Assembly (NCBI RefSeq): GCF_000317145.1
Contig: NC_019697.1
Coordinates: 6,003,889-6,067,888 of the forward strand
From: Chamaesiphon minutus PCC 6605
GTDB lineage: Bacteria; Cyanobacteriota; Cyanobacteriia; Cyanobacteriales; Chamaesiphonaceae
Length of the DNA stretch: 64,000 nucleotides
Direction of reading: 5' to 3'
Position 1 is the stretch's first letter. Each line of letters starts with the position of its first letter. Below, piece by piece: positions 45,865 to 52,935 of the stretch. A program made the position numbers and the translations under genes. Below the pieces are notes generated by a model. It searched no databases, was not told the DNA's origin, and worked only from the letters and a program-made list of their open reading frames with translations.

Positions 45865-46632
45865 ATGTCTACATTTCCGATCGCGCCGTATTTGAGTGGT
45901 TATTGGCAAGATGCATTTAATTTAAAGCAACACCTTCAGCAATTTTTAGAGATCGAGCCAGACCGCTTAGACTTGAAGTTTGCGACTGCTGTAGAGGACT
46001 TAGCCGAACTCGGACGCCGCGATTTTAATTGGGAAGATGCGAGTGAATTTTATCGCGATCGTGTAGGTGAGGCTTATTTATTTGAATTGGCAGCTTGGCA
46101 TCTTTCGAGTACCGATTATATCGGCGATACGCTCAAATTAATTGCCGATCGCGCGCAGGGAAGAGTGTTAGATTTTGGTGGTGGAATCGGTACTCATGCG
46201 ATCGCGTTAGCATTATGCCCCGCAGTTACTCACGTTACTTATTGCGACATCAATCCGATTAATTATAATTTCGTCCGGCATCGAGTTCGACAATTAGGAT
46301 TAGAATCAAAGATTACCTGTTGCATGGAACTAACTCCCACCGAAACTTTCGATACGATTACTTGTTTCGATGTGATGGAACATTTGCCAGAGCCAAGCCA
46401 GCAGTTACTGCATTTTCATAAAATGTTGAATCCACAAGGAAAGATGATTGCTAATTGGTATTTTTCTAAAGGAGCAAATCAGGAATTTCCGTTCCATTTA
46501 GACGACTCCAAAATTATCGATCGCTTCTTTAGAACCTTACAAGCAAATTTTATCGAGATTTTTCATCCCTATTTTATCACCACTCGTTGCTATCAAGCGA
46601 TGACAATCGAGCGAGCGAGCGTGCCAGTTTAA
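45865..46632 (+). CDS. Class I SAM-dependent methyltransferase
   Basis: A 255-aa protein with a Rossmann-like SAM-binding fold: VLDFGGGIGTHAIAL (motif I, residues about 102-116), TYCDINPINYNFV (acidic end of motif II), FDTITCFDVMEHLPEP (motif IV/V). The first 95 residues form a helical N-terminal domain (FNWEDASEFYRDRVGEAYLFELAAWH). Such enzymes methylate small molecules; the substrate is not deducible. Monocistronic, preceded by a short AATTATC heptamer array and followed by a mosaic repeat. Confidence 0.88.
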   Translation: MSTFPIAPYLSGYWQDAFNLKQHLQQFLEIEPDRLDLKFATAVEDLAELGRRDFNWEDASEFYRDRVGEAYLFELAAWHLSSTDYIGDTLKLIADRAQGRVLDFGGGIGTHAIALALCPAVTHVTYCDINPINYNFVRHRVRQLGLESKITCCMELTPTETFDTITCFDVMEHLPEPSQQLLHFHKMLNPQGKMIANWYFSKGANQEFPFHLDDSKIIDRFFRTLQANFIEIFHPYFITTRCYQAMTIERASVPV

Positions 46633-46683
46633 CAAATAAAAGAAGGTGATGAGGCTGTTGGGTTTTACCTTTTCTTGACTTAG

Positions 46684-46804
46684 TAAACCGTCGGCAAAGC
46701 CGACGTTTCGCCAGAGGCGAGGCTACGCCAACGCGTAGCGTCTGCGACGGCGGCGCACCTCGGTCGGGTTCCCCGACCGAGAGAGTGCGACAAGACACAA
46801 CCGC
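46684..46804. repeat. GC-rich mosaic repeat flanked by 7-bp direct repeats
   Basis: A run of compact hairpins (CGTCGGCAAAGCCGACG, CGCCAGAGGCG, ACGCCAACGCGTAGCGT, CGGTCGGGTTCCCCGACCG) and the tag TGCGACAAGACA. It is flanked by TGACTTA on both sides (46676-46682 and 46805-46811). The right copy includes the stop codon of the DUF2288 gene. Pieces of it recur at 14440-14600, 48700-48735, 52790-52880 and inside crtW. Confidence 0.65.
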
Positions 46805-46808
46805 TGAC

Positions 46809-47093
46809 TTACTCCTTTACTAAAACGTAAGGCTGAATAATCATTGCTTGAAACTTTTGACTGGGGTTGCTATTCCAACGAGCGAGTATTTCTGGAGACG
46901 GCTTAACCAAAAGTTGTTCGCCGATCCAGTGTTGAACTGACTGAGTATTATCGCTAGCGATCGCTACACCTACGTCTAAAAGATCGAGATCGGGACTAAC
47001 TAAAATTACCGCATCTTTTTGAATATGCGGCTTCAACCACTCTAATTCCGCCTCATCTAATAGTTCGGTCAATTGTTCGCGTAAATTTTCCAT
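46809..47093 (-). CDS. DUF2288 family protein
   Basis: A 94-aa cytoplasmic protein that matches DUF2288 end to end: LREQLTELLDEAELEWLKPH, DAVILVSPDLDLLDVGVAIA, QHWIGEQLLVKPSPEILARW and the closing FQAMIIQPYVLV. Length is standard and the ATG at 47093 is sound. The function of this family is unknown. The stop codon lies within a direct repeat at the edge of the mosaic repeat, so the insertion has not removed coding sequence. Confidence 0.92.
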   Translation of the reverse strand: MENLREQLTELLDEAELEWLKPHIQKDAVILVSPDLDLLDVGVAIASDNTQSVQHWIGEQLLVKPSPEILARWNSNPSQKFQAMIIQPYVLVKE

Positions 47094-47168
47094 GAGTGCG
47101 ATTGTAAGCGATCTTTGTCTGGATAATTATAGCAATTTTGGATAAGGGATCGGACTCAGTGGCGATCG

Positions 47169-47807
47169 CTAGCGACCCAAATCATGCAACTGATTAATTT
47201 TGGTCGTACAAATATCGGTGACTCGATCGAGTTCCGATCTTTTTGTCGAGGCTGGCGGATCGATTAATTGAGCGATCCTAATCGTTACGGGAGTCGCTTG
47301 GGGATATTTTTTACCCTTTTGCTCGAGCAGGTGAGTTCCCCACAGACACACAGGGAGGATCGGCACTTGCGCCTTTGCCGCAATCAACGCGGCTCCTGGT
47401 TGCGGATTGACCACTTTTCCATCAGCAGTGCGCGTCCCCGAAAGAAAAATTCCCGCCCCCCAACCTTCTTCGAGATAAGCTAACGCCGTTTTAATTGTAG
47501 TGCGATCGACTGCACCGCGTTTGACCGGATAGGCACCATATAACTTAATCGCTTGTTTAAAGATTGGCACTTTAAAGAGTTCTTCTTTGGCCATATATGC
47601 GACGGGACGCAAGATCGCCGCCGATAATAAGGGCGGATCGAAATTACTGCCGTGATTGCACACTACTACAAATCCGCCCGTTTTGGGGATATGCTCTGTG
47701 CCTTCTACTTTGCCCTTGAGATACAGATAGAAAAATGGATTTATCAGTGTCTGCTTGAAAGCATGATAAAAGACGAGATTGATAAAAGGTTCGCGAGATC
47801 TGGACAT
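47169..47807 (-). CDS. plsC: 1-acyl-sn-glycerol-3-phosphate acyltransferase-like protein
   Basis: A 212-aa acyltransferase making phosphatidic acid from lysophosphatidic acid, the second step of glycerolipid synthesis. Motif I, N-H-x4-D, is CNHGSNFDPP (His52, Asp57); motif II is the YGAYPVKRG segment; motif III is GIFLSGTRTADG where the usual form is FPEGTR, so its Glu is Ser here; motif IV is VPILPVCLWG. Membrane association is expected at the hydrophobic N-terminal region. The ATG at 47807 is clear. The altered motif III is seen in some cyanobacterial homologues. Confidence 0.85.
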   Translation of the reverse strand: MSRSREPFINLVFYHAFKQTLINPFFYLYLKGKVEGTEHIPKTGGFVVVCNHGSNFDPPLLSAAILRPVAYMAKEELFKVPIFKQAIKLYGAYPVKRGAVDRTTIKTALAYLEEGWGAGIFLSGTRTADGKVVNPQPGAALIAAKAQVPILPVCLWGTHLLEQKGKKYPQATPVTIRIAQLIDPPASTKRSELDRVTDICTTKINQLHDLGR

Positions 47808-48156
47808 GAAATTGCTGTTGAAAATTAAAAATTAAAAATTAAAAGTTAGTAAGAATATTGTCATGTGTCCGCTCGTACCAGCGTAATATACTTAAGATCC
47901 GATCGTAAATATCAGTTTACCCTAGATAGCGATGGATAAATTGCTCGATGAGCTTACCACAAAAGCGATATAGATGAATTCGATGGGGCTGCCGACATTA
48001 CCCGATCGTCTAGCACCGAGGCAGAAAGACATAGCAAAATAATCCATCAGCTCGTATTAGCATTTATGCTTAAAACTACTAGCTTCTGCCTCATTTTCGG
48101 AAACTCCCTGGCTCCATTTGTAGTCTTAAAATATAGATAGTATTGGGATATAGACC
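47808..48156. other. 349-bp divergent intergenic region
   Basis: Upstream region shared by plsC (minus) and the secreted-protein gene (plus). It has a short AAATTAA heptamer-like array (47820-47843) and no coding frame. A stem-like repeat is not evident. Promoters for both genes are presumably here, but no box can be assigned. Confidence 0.6.
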
Positions 48157-48564
48157 GTGTTTAGGCAAACGTTGTTAACTTTGGGTAAATGTTTGAGTTT
48201 GGGTATACTGGCTAATTCGTTGCTGCTACCAGTTCAGGCTCAGCCTATGGCGACGAGCGACAAGGCGACAGAAGCGATCGAATTATTAATATTAGACAGA
48301 GCTACCTACAAACCGATCGCCAATCGAGCGACTCAAATTTATAGTAATAATGGCATTAGATGTGTCACGACACCTTGTCCGACTAATACCAAAAATTGGC
48401 AGGGTAAAACCGATCGTCAAGGAGTAGTTTTAATTCCCAAACAAGTAATTCAATCCTCTACCACTTTGACACTCAATGGTTATGCAGCCGCAGATTTAGT
48501 AAAAGATCTCCAGCAGCAACCGACTGGTGCGGCGGTGATTTTGCTAGTACCGACAGATAGATAG
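48157..48564 (+). CDS. Secreted small protein of unknown function
   Basis: A 135-aa protein starting with GTG (48157) and a good signal peptide (LGKCLSLGILANSLLLPVQA, cleavage near residue 28). The mature part begins QPMATSDKATEAIELLILD and includes GIRCVTTPCPTN, two nearby cysteines that could form a disulfide. A later segment (KNWQGKTDRQGVVLIPK) reads like a small beta-sandwich or DUF-type carboxypeptidase-regulatory-like fold, but this is only an impression. Followed by a MITE six bases after the stop. Confidence 0.6.
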   Translation: MFRQTLLTLGKCLSLGILANSLLLPVQAQPMATSDKATEAIELLILDRATYKPIANRATQIYSNNGIRCVTTPCPTNTKNWQGKTDRQGVVLIPKQVIQSSTTLTLNGYAAADLVKDLQQQPTGAAVILLVPTDR

Positions 48565-48570
48565 GTCTTA

Positions 48571-48779
48571 GAGGATGTCTGAAAACTCAATTCCGTTAAG
48601 CTTAAACCCTAGAAAATCCCCCCTAGCCCCCCTTAAAAAGGGGGGAACCGACTCTTAGTCCCCCTTTTTAAGGGGGATTTAGCGGCGCATCGAACGGGAG
48701 GTTCCCTCCCGTTTGTGTGCGACAAGACAGGGGGATTTACCCACTGCAAACGAAGCAATTAGACTTTTCAGACATCCTC
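48571..48779. mobile_element. MITE with 15-bp terminal inverted repeats and TTA duplication
   Basis: A 209-bp element. The ends are perfect 15-bp inverted repeats GAGGATGTCTGAAAA and flanking TTA occurs on both sides (48568-48570 and 48780-48782), a 3-bp target duplication as made by IS5-group transposases acting at TNA. It has no coding frame. Inside are a C6/G6 hairpin (CCCCCCTTAAAAAGGGGGG) and a secondary repeat (GGGAGGTTCCCTCCC, TGCGACAAGACA) found at other mosaic repeats, so it is a repeat within a repeat. Confidence 0.88.
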
Positions 48780-48782
48780 TTA

Positions 48783-48860
48783 GGTCTTAGGTTTTAGGTC
48801 TTAGGTGTTGTGCATATTCCCTAAAGCCTAAAACCTCAAGCCTAAAACCTAAAATCTAAT
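48783..48860. repeat. Heptanucleotide arrays (TTAGGTC, CTAAAAC)
   Basis: TTAGGTC/TTAGGTT units follow the MITE directly; then their complement-like CTAAAAC/CTAAAGC units continue to the start region of raf1. They make inverted arrays that can pair with each other. Confidence 0.88.
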
Positions 48861-48923
48861 TTCGTTGCCACAGATTGCGCCAACGTAAGATACTAGAGAT
48901 CTATCGATCGCAAAAACCCAATC

Positions 48924-49994
48924 ATGACCGAATTCACCGACAACCAGCCACCCATCGATACAGAAGCACTCTTGCTGATGTTGCGGCGCAAAGAAAGCAA
49001 CTGGGTAGAATGGGGCAAAGCTTGCCAGCAGCTCCAAAAAGCGGGACTAAATCCCCAAGAAATTTTTGAAAAGACGGGATTTGAACCGATCCAGCAAAAT
49101 CAAATTATTGTCGCTTCCCAGGTTTTTGATAGCATGATGAGCGTTGGGGTATCACCAGCAACCGAAACTCACTATCGGCGGGTAGGTAGCGATAGTCTCT
49201 ACGAACTGCGGATTCTCTCGAAAGAAGATCGGGCGGCGACGGCTGACTATCTCCACAGCCGCAATATCGACTCCGAAGGCTCGAAAGAGGTTGCCAAGGC
49301 ATTTAAAGAATTTGCGTACATGAGCCACCCGCCAGAGGGTTTTACCCACCATCCAGGGGATGCTGTAGCTTATCAATACTGGCGATATATCAAACAACAA
49401 GCCGATCTCACCGAAAAAACGCGTCTGATCGCGCGGGGACTGATGTTCGCACACAGTCAAAGTGCCCGCACTCAGATCGAAAAATTACTCACTGCGCTGA
49501 CAGCATCACCCCAACGCCCAGCACCAGCATTACCGATCTATCGATTGGAAGCTGATGAGGAGCTACCGCGCACTATTCCTGTGGCTGGCGCATTCCCGCT
49601 GGCGAGTAGCCTGATTGACGATGTGCCCCAAATCGCTAGTAGTACCGGAGCTTTCCAAGTCTTTCAGAGCAATTGGGCTGGTGGCTGGGTAAGTCTACCC
49701 GGCTGGGGCGTGTTATGTAAGGCAGAAGATCCGATCGCGATCTCTGCTACTAGAGATAATGTCCCCATCAAAGTCAATGGCGAATGGGCAGAAACGATCC
49801 TCATCCTCGATCGCAGTGCCACTGAGTGGAATGAGTTTAATTATTTTGCCATCGATCGCGACGGACAACTAGCCATCGAATGGTTCGATACCGCTCCAAC
49901 GATCCCGATCCTCGCTCAATTAGTCTTAATCGTCCATCCCAAACGTCCGATCGATCCTGACAATCCCAAGGATCTATGGGAACTCGAAGATTAA
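48924..49994 (+). CDS. raf1: Rubisco accumulation factor 1
   Basis: A 356-aa chaperone that binds the Rubisco large-subunit dimer and promotes hexadecamer assembly in form 1B organisms. Residues about 10-190 are the alpha domain (WVEWGKACQQLQKAGLNPQEIFEKTGFEP, SHPPEGFTHHPGDAVAYQYWR) and residues about 210-356 the beta domain (PVAGAFPLASS, FQSNWAGGWVSLPGWG). Length and both domains match cyanobacterial Raf1. The ATG at 48924 is the only good start. It stands alone between heptamer arrays; rbcLS is not in the window. Confidence 0.96.
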   Translation: MTEFTDNQPPIDTEALLLMLRRKESNWVEWGKACQQLQKAGLNPQEIFEKTGFEPIQQNQIIVASQVFDSMMSVGVSPATETHYRRVGSDSLYELRILSKEDRAATADYLHSRNIDSEGSKEVAKAFKEFAYMSHPPEGFTHHPGDAVAYQYWRYIKQQADLTEKTRLIARGLMFAHSQSARTQIEKLLTALTASPQRPAPALPIYRLEADEELPRTIPVAGAFPLASSLIDDVPQIASSTGAFQVFQSNWAGGWVSLPGWGVLCKAEDPIAISATRDNVPIKVNGEWAETILILDRSATEWNEFNYFAIDRDGQLAIEWFDTAPTIPILAQLVLIVHPKRPIDPDNPKDLWELED

Positions 49995-50092
49995 ATGGGT
50001 AGATGGGTGGATGGGGGGATGGGTGGATGAGTAGTGGTTGAAACAGCAATCTTCCAACTCCCCACTCCTAACTCCCAACTCCCAACTCCCCA
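49993..50092. repeat. Heptanucleotide arrays (GATGGGT, CTCCCAA)
   Basis: GATGGGT/GATGGGG units begin at the raf1 stop codon (49993-50032) and a separate ACTCCCA/CTCCCAA array is at 50058-50092. Both lie in the gap between convergent raf1 and the coiled-coil gene. Confidence 0.9.
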
Positions 50093-50126
50093 CGCCAATT
50101 ACAGCAACACCCTGAAGCCCCAGATC

Positions 50127-50462
50127 TCAAGAAAACAAGAACACGACAAATAAACCACCTAATACCACGATTGCCGTTCCCCTGACCAATAGACTCCAAA
50201 AACCAATCCGATTTCGTCCTTCCGATTTGACATCGATAACTCTTAGCTCTCCCCTCACGACATCGATTTTGGCATCGAGCTTGGTTTCGACATTATTAAT
50301 TTGTCCCTCCGCTTTGGTAAAACCCACACGCATTTCCTCGCGCAATCCAGCAATCGAGGCTGTCAAATCGGCGATCGCTTTACTGTTGGCATCGATCGCT
50401 CTACTATTAGCATCGACAGCATTATTAATTTCCTGGATATCTCGATCTGTGGATTGTGTCAT
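50127..50462 (-). CDS. Tail-anchored coiled-coil protein
   Basis: A 111-aa protein with a long N-terminal coiled coil (residues about 5-85: NNAVDANSRAIDANSKAIADLTASIAGL, with repeated A-N-S-x-A-I-A motifs) and a C-terminal transmembrane helix (WSLLVRGTAIVVLGGLFVVFLF) with only one residue after it, so it should be inserted as a C-tail anchor. It resembles the 78-aa protein in the PadR operon in layout, not in sequence. Function unknown. ATG at 50462 clear. Confidence 0.7.
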   Translation of the reverse strand: MTQSTDRDIQEINNAVDANSRAIDANSKAIADLTASIAGLREEMRVGFTKAEGQINNVETKLDAKIDVVRGELRVIDVKSEGRNRIGFWSLLVRGTAIVVLGGLFVVFLFS

Positions 50463-50563
50463 GGTGTTGACTGTAAATTTATGTCTTTAAACGTATCCCT
50501 ATCGTTTGGACAGCAAGGGGGAATACTTTTATTTTACGAGCATTTTTCCTAGTAGCAGGCAGA

Positions 50564-50660
50564 GGGTAGTGGATAGTGGATAGTGGATAGTGGATAGTGG
50601 ATAGTGGATAGTGGATAGTGGATAGTGGATAGTGGATAGTGGATAGTGAATAGTGGTTAG
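50564..50660. repeat. Longest heptanucleotide array (GTGGATA)
   Basis: About 13 consecutive copies of GTGGATA, all but the last nearly perfect, sit in the space between the coiled-coil gene and the end of the phosphotransferase-kinase gene. Copy number may vary between strains. Confidence 0.97.
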
Positions 50661-50710
50661 TTAATAGTAAGTGTCTTCCAGTCTCCCCGTCCCCTCGTCC
50701 CCTGTCCCCC

Positions 50711-52249
50711 TCAAATTTCTCCTAAAAACATCCCTAAATCCTTCGTCGTGTCTACCGTCGTCACATAGCCGCGTTCTGCTGGGGTGAAATCTTCCCATGT
50801 TGACTGTTGACTGGCAAGTAAATCTACCGTCGCATCAGCAATATCGCCTGTGCGATGTGCCAATCGATCGCGTAAAACTGCTTCTGGTGCGGTACAGTAG
50901 ACGATCTGAAGCGGAATTTTGCGAGTCGTGGCTAAATCGACGATAGCGGCACGCAAAGACTGGAGATCGTACTTGGCATCCAAAATCACCGTAAAGCCGC
51001 GTGCGGCTAATTTACCCGCCAATTCCAGCATCTGCTGGTAAGTTTGTGCAGTCATTGCGGGGGTATAGAGAATATCGTCACCTTTAGCCAACAGTGGAAT
51101 TCCCCCCAGATGCTTGCGTACCGCATCGGAGCGCAGATGTATCCCACTCACTGCTCGCGCGATTTGTTTGCCCAAAGTACTTTTGCCAGCACCTGAGAGT
51201 CCTGCCATCATAATTATGCGTCCCTGGCGGCTGCGAGTATATTCCCAAGCTTGACGGTAATAATCTCCCGCCGTTTGAGCTGCGGCGGCACGATCTTGAC
51301 TGGCAATACTAGGATCTTCGAGCAAAAATGAGGTGACTTTGGCTCTGACATACGCCTGACGAGTCAGATACATCGGCAATATCTGCAATCCCGCCCAATC
51401 TCCAGTTTGTTCGGCATAGGTATTTAAAAACCGATTGGCAAGATCTTTACCGCCTCTAGCTTCTAGATCCATCACTGCAAAAGCCACATCATACATCGTA
51501 TCGACAAAGCGAAATGGCTCGTTAAATTCAATGCAATCGAATAGGAGAATTTTGTCTTGCCAACGACAGATATTTCGTAAATGCAAATCGCCATGACACT
51601 CGCGAATAAATCCTGCCGCAATGCGATCGAGAAATAATTGTGAATGTTCGGAAAGAAAGCGATCGGTATATGCTTTAGTTTCATTAAACTGCTGTTGAGT
51701 CTGGGCGCATCCGATATATTTTTCTGTATGGCGATAGTTATCCTCGATCGATGCTTTGATGCGATCGATTTGCCCAAAGCTACTAATATATTCATCAGTC
51801 CTAGCGCGACTGTGAAACTCAGCAACCACGCGCCCTATCTCTTCCAGATCTTCAGGTGCGAGCTGCCCCGACTCAAACATATTGCTGAGTAAATTATCCT
51901 GGGGAAATTGCACCATTTTTACCGCGTAGTCAACTATCTCTCCATCGTTGCCCAAATAATATCGATCGCCCTTTTTGGAGATCGTTACTACTTCTAAATA
52001 CAACTCTCGCGCACCGCGTTGATTGAGTCGGAGTTCTTCTTGGCAAAAATGCTGGCGTTTGGCTAGTGTCGAGTAATCCAGAAAACCAAAGTTCACTGGT
52101 TTTTTGAGTTTGTAAACAAATTCTCCGGTGAGTAAGACTGTGGATGCGTGGGTTTGCATCAACTGAATGGGTGTTGTTACCGGATGGGGATAAAACTCCG
52201 GTTTTAGCATTTGCTGGACTAATTCAGGCAAAGTAGCTTCATTTGACAT
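50711..52249 (-). CDS. Phosphotransferase/kinase fusion (APH-like plus AAA/gluconokinase-like)
   Basis: A 512-aa two-domain protein. Residues about 1-330 form an aminoglycoside-phosphotransferase-like kinase: VYKLKKPVNFGFLDYSTL (Lys for ATP), CHGDLHLRNI (catalytic Asp loop) and LFDCIEFNE (DFG-like). Residues about 340-510 form a P-loop kinase: MAGLSGAGKSTLGKQIARA (Walker A) and HLRSDAVRKHLGG, like small-molecule or gluconate kinases. The combination is known in bacteria as an uncharacterised family that probably phosphorylates a small molecule in two steps or one step with regulation. ATG at 52249. Confidence 0.85.
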   Translation of the reverse strand: MSNEATLPELVQQMLKPEFYPHPVTTPIQLMQTHASTVLLTGEFVYKLKKPVNFGFLDYSTLAKRQHFCQEELRLNQRGARELYLEVVTISKKGDRYYLGNDGEIVDYAVKMVQFPQDNLLSNMFESGQLAPEDLEEIGRVVAEFHSRARTDEYISSFGQIDRIKASIEDNYRHTEKYIGCAQTQQQFNETKAYTDRFLSEHSQLFLDRIAAGFIRECHGDLHLRNICRWQDKILLFDCIEFNEPFRFVDTMYDVAFAVMDLEARGGKDLANRFLNTYAEQTGDWAGLQILPMYLTRQAYVRAKVTSFLLEDPSIASQDRAAAAQTAGDYYRQAWEYTRSRQGRIIMMAGLSGAGKSTLGKQIARAVSGIHLRSDAVRKHLGGIPLLAKGDDILYTPAMTAQTYQQMLELAGKLAARGFTVILDAKYDLQSLRAAIVDLATTRKIPLQIVYCTAPEAVLRDRLAHRTGDIADATVDLLASQQSTWEDFTPAERGYVTTVDTTKDLGMFLGEI

Positions 52250-52357
52250 GATTTACGCTCGAGAGAACAGCATATTTACGCTCGCATTAAAAGTATTAAA
52301 TCTGCTATTTATTAATTATTACATTGATATTCGCAATGACGATTCTGCCGCATAGTA

Positions 52358-52486
52358 CTAGCATAAACCTGCCCCTACGTTCTAGCTACATCCTATGTCC
52401 GGTGGATTGCATAGATTTGTAGGGGTAGGTTTATGCTAGAAATTCCCACCTAGCACTAACAGATTCAAACAAACCTGCCCTCCCCA
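52358..52486. repeat. Second, partial copy of the nested-palindrome element
   Basis: The 21-bp inner inverted repeat is at 52358-52378 and 52419-52439 with one mismatch, again with GCATAAACCTGCCCCTAC. The right outer arm is recognisable as CAAACAAACCTGCCC (52467-52481), the left one is lost. It shares the family with 42185-42362. Confidence 0.75.
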
Positions 52487-52789
52487 CCAATCCCCGCTCT
52501 CCCAACTCCCTGTCTTGTCTTGTCTCGCTGCTTGGTGCGCTTCCATGGTCGGGAAACCCCATCTGTGACAAGTTAAGGTTTTCGATCGAATGTCAACACC
52601 CATATATAGCGTGGCTGTTGGTTCGGTCTCACTATATATCAAAAAACTCGATTGATAGTGCTAATGTATTCGATCTCTGAATATCTGATGTAACGGTCGA
52701 TCGAAGGATCGCCAAACGTGCTTGACAATTGCGATCGCGCCTTAACTTGTCACGAATGGGGAAACCCGACCGGAGCGCATCCGCATAAT

Positions 52790-52880
52790 CCGGGAGGTTC
52801 CCTCCCGGCTACGCCAACGCCAACGTCTGGAAACCAGACGTTGGCGTTGGCGTAGCCTGCCGGAGGCACAGCCACTCCGT
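52790..52880. repeat. Mosaic repeat with a perfect 24-bp hairpin
   Basis: 52807-52857 is an exact inverted repeat: 24-bp arms (starting GGCTACGCCAACGCCAACGT) around a 3-base AAA loop. Next to it are CCGGGAGGTTCCCTCCCGG (52790-52808) and ACTCCGTAGGAGT (52874-52886). It is the strongest hairpin seen in the window. Confidence 0.9.
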
Positions 52881-52935
52881 AGGAGTTACGCACATCGCTC
52901 CCCGCCCCCGCCAAAATAGTAACCTTTAGGATTAC

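Larger units (their letters stand above)
52250..52935. other. 690-bp gene-free region filled with repeats
   Basis: Besides the two repeat elements listed separately (52358-52486 and 52790-52880), this region has AT-rich sequence near 52260-52330 and 52590-52720. Open frames inside are short and repeat-derived. No gene supported. Confidence 0.6.

Noticed and set aside
46577-46798. 73-residue open frame across the mosaic repeat at 46684-46804
   Set aside because: Composition is that of translated repeat sequence (SVGEPDRGAPPSQ), and it overlaps the methyltransferase end on the opposite strand.
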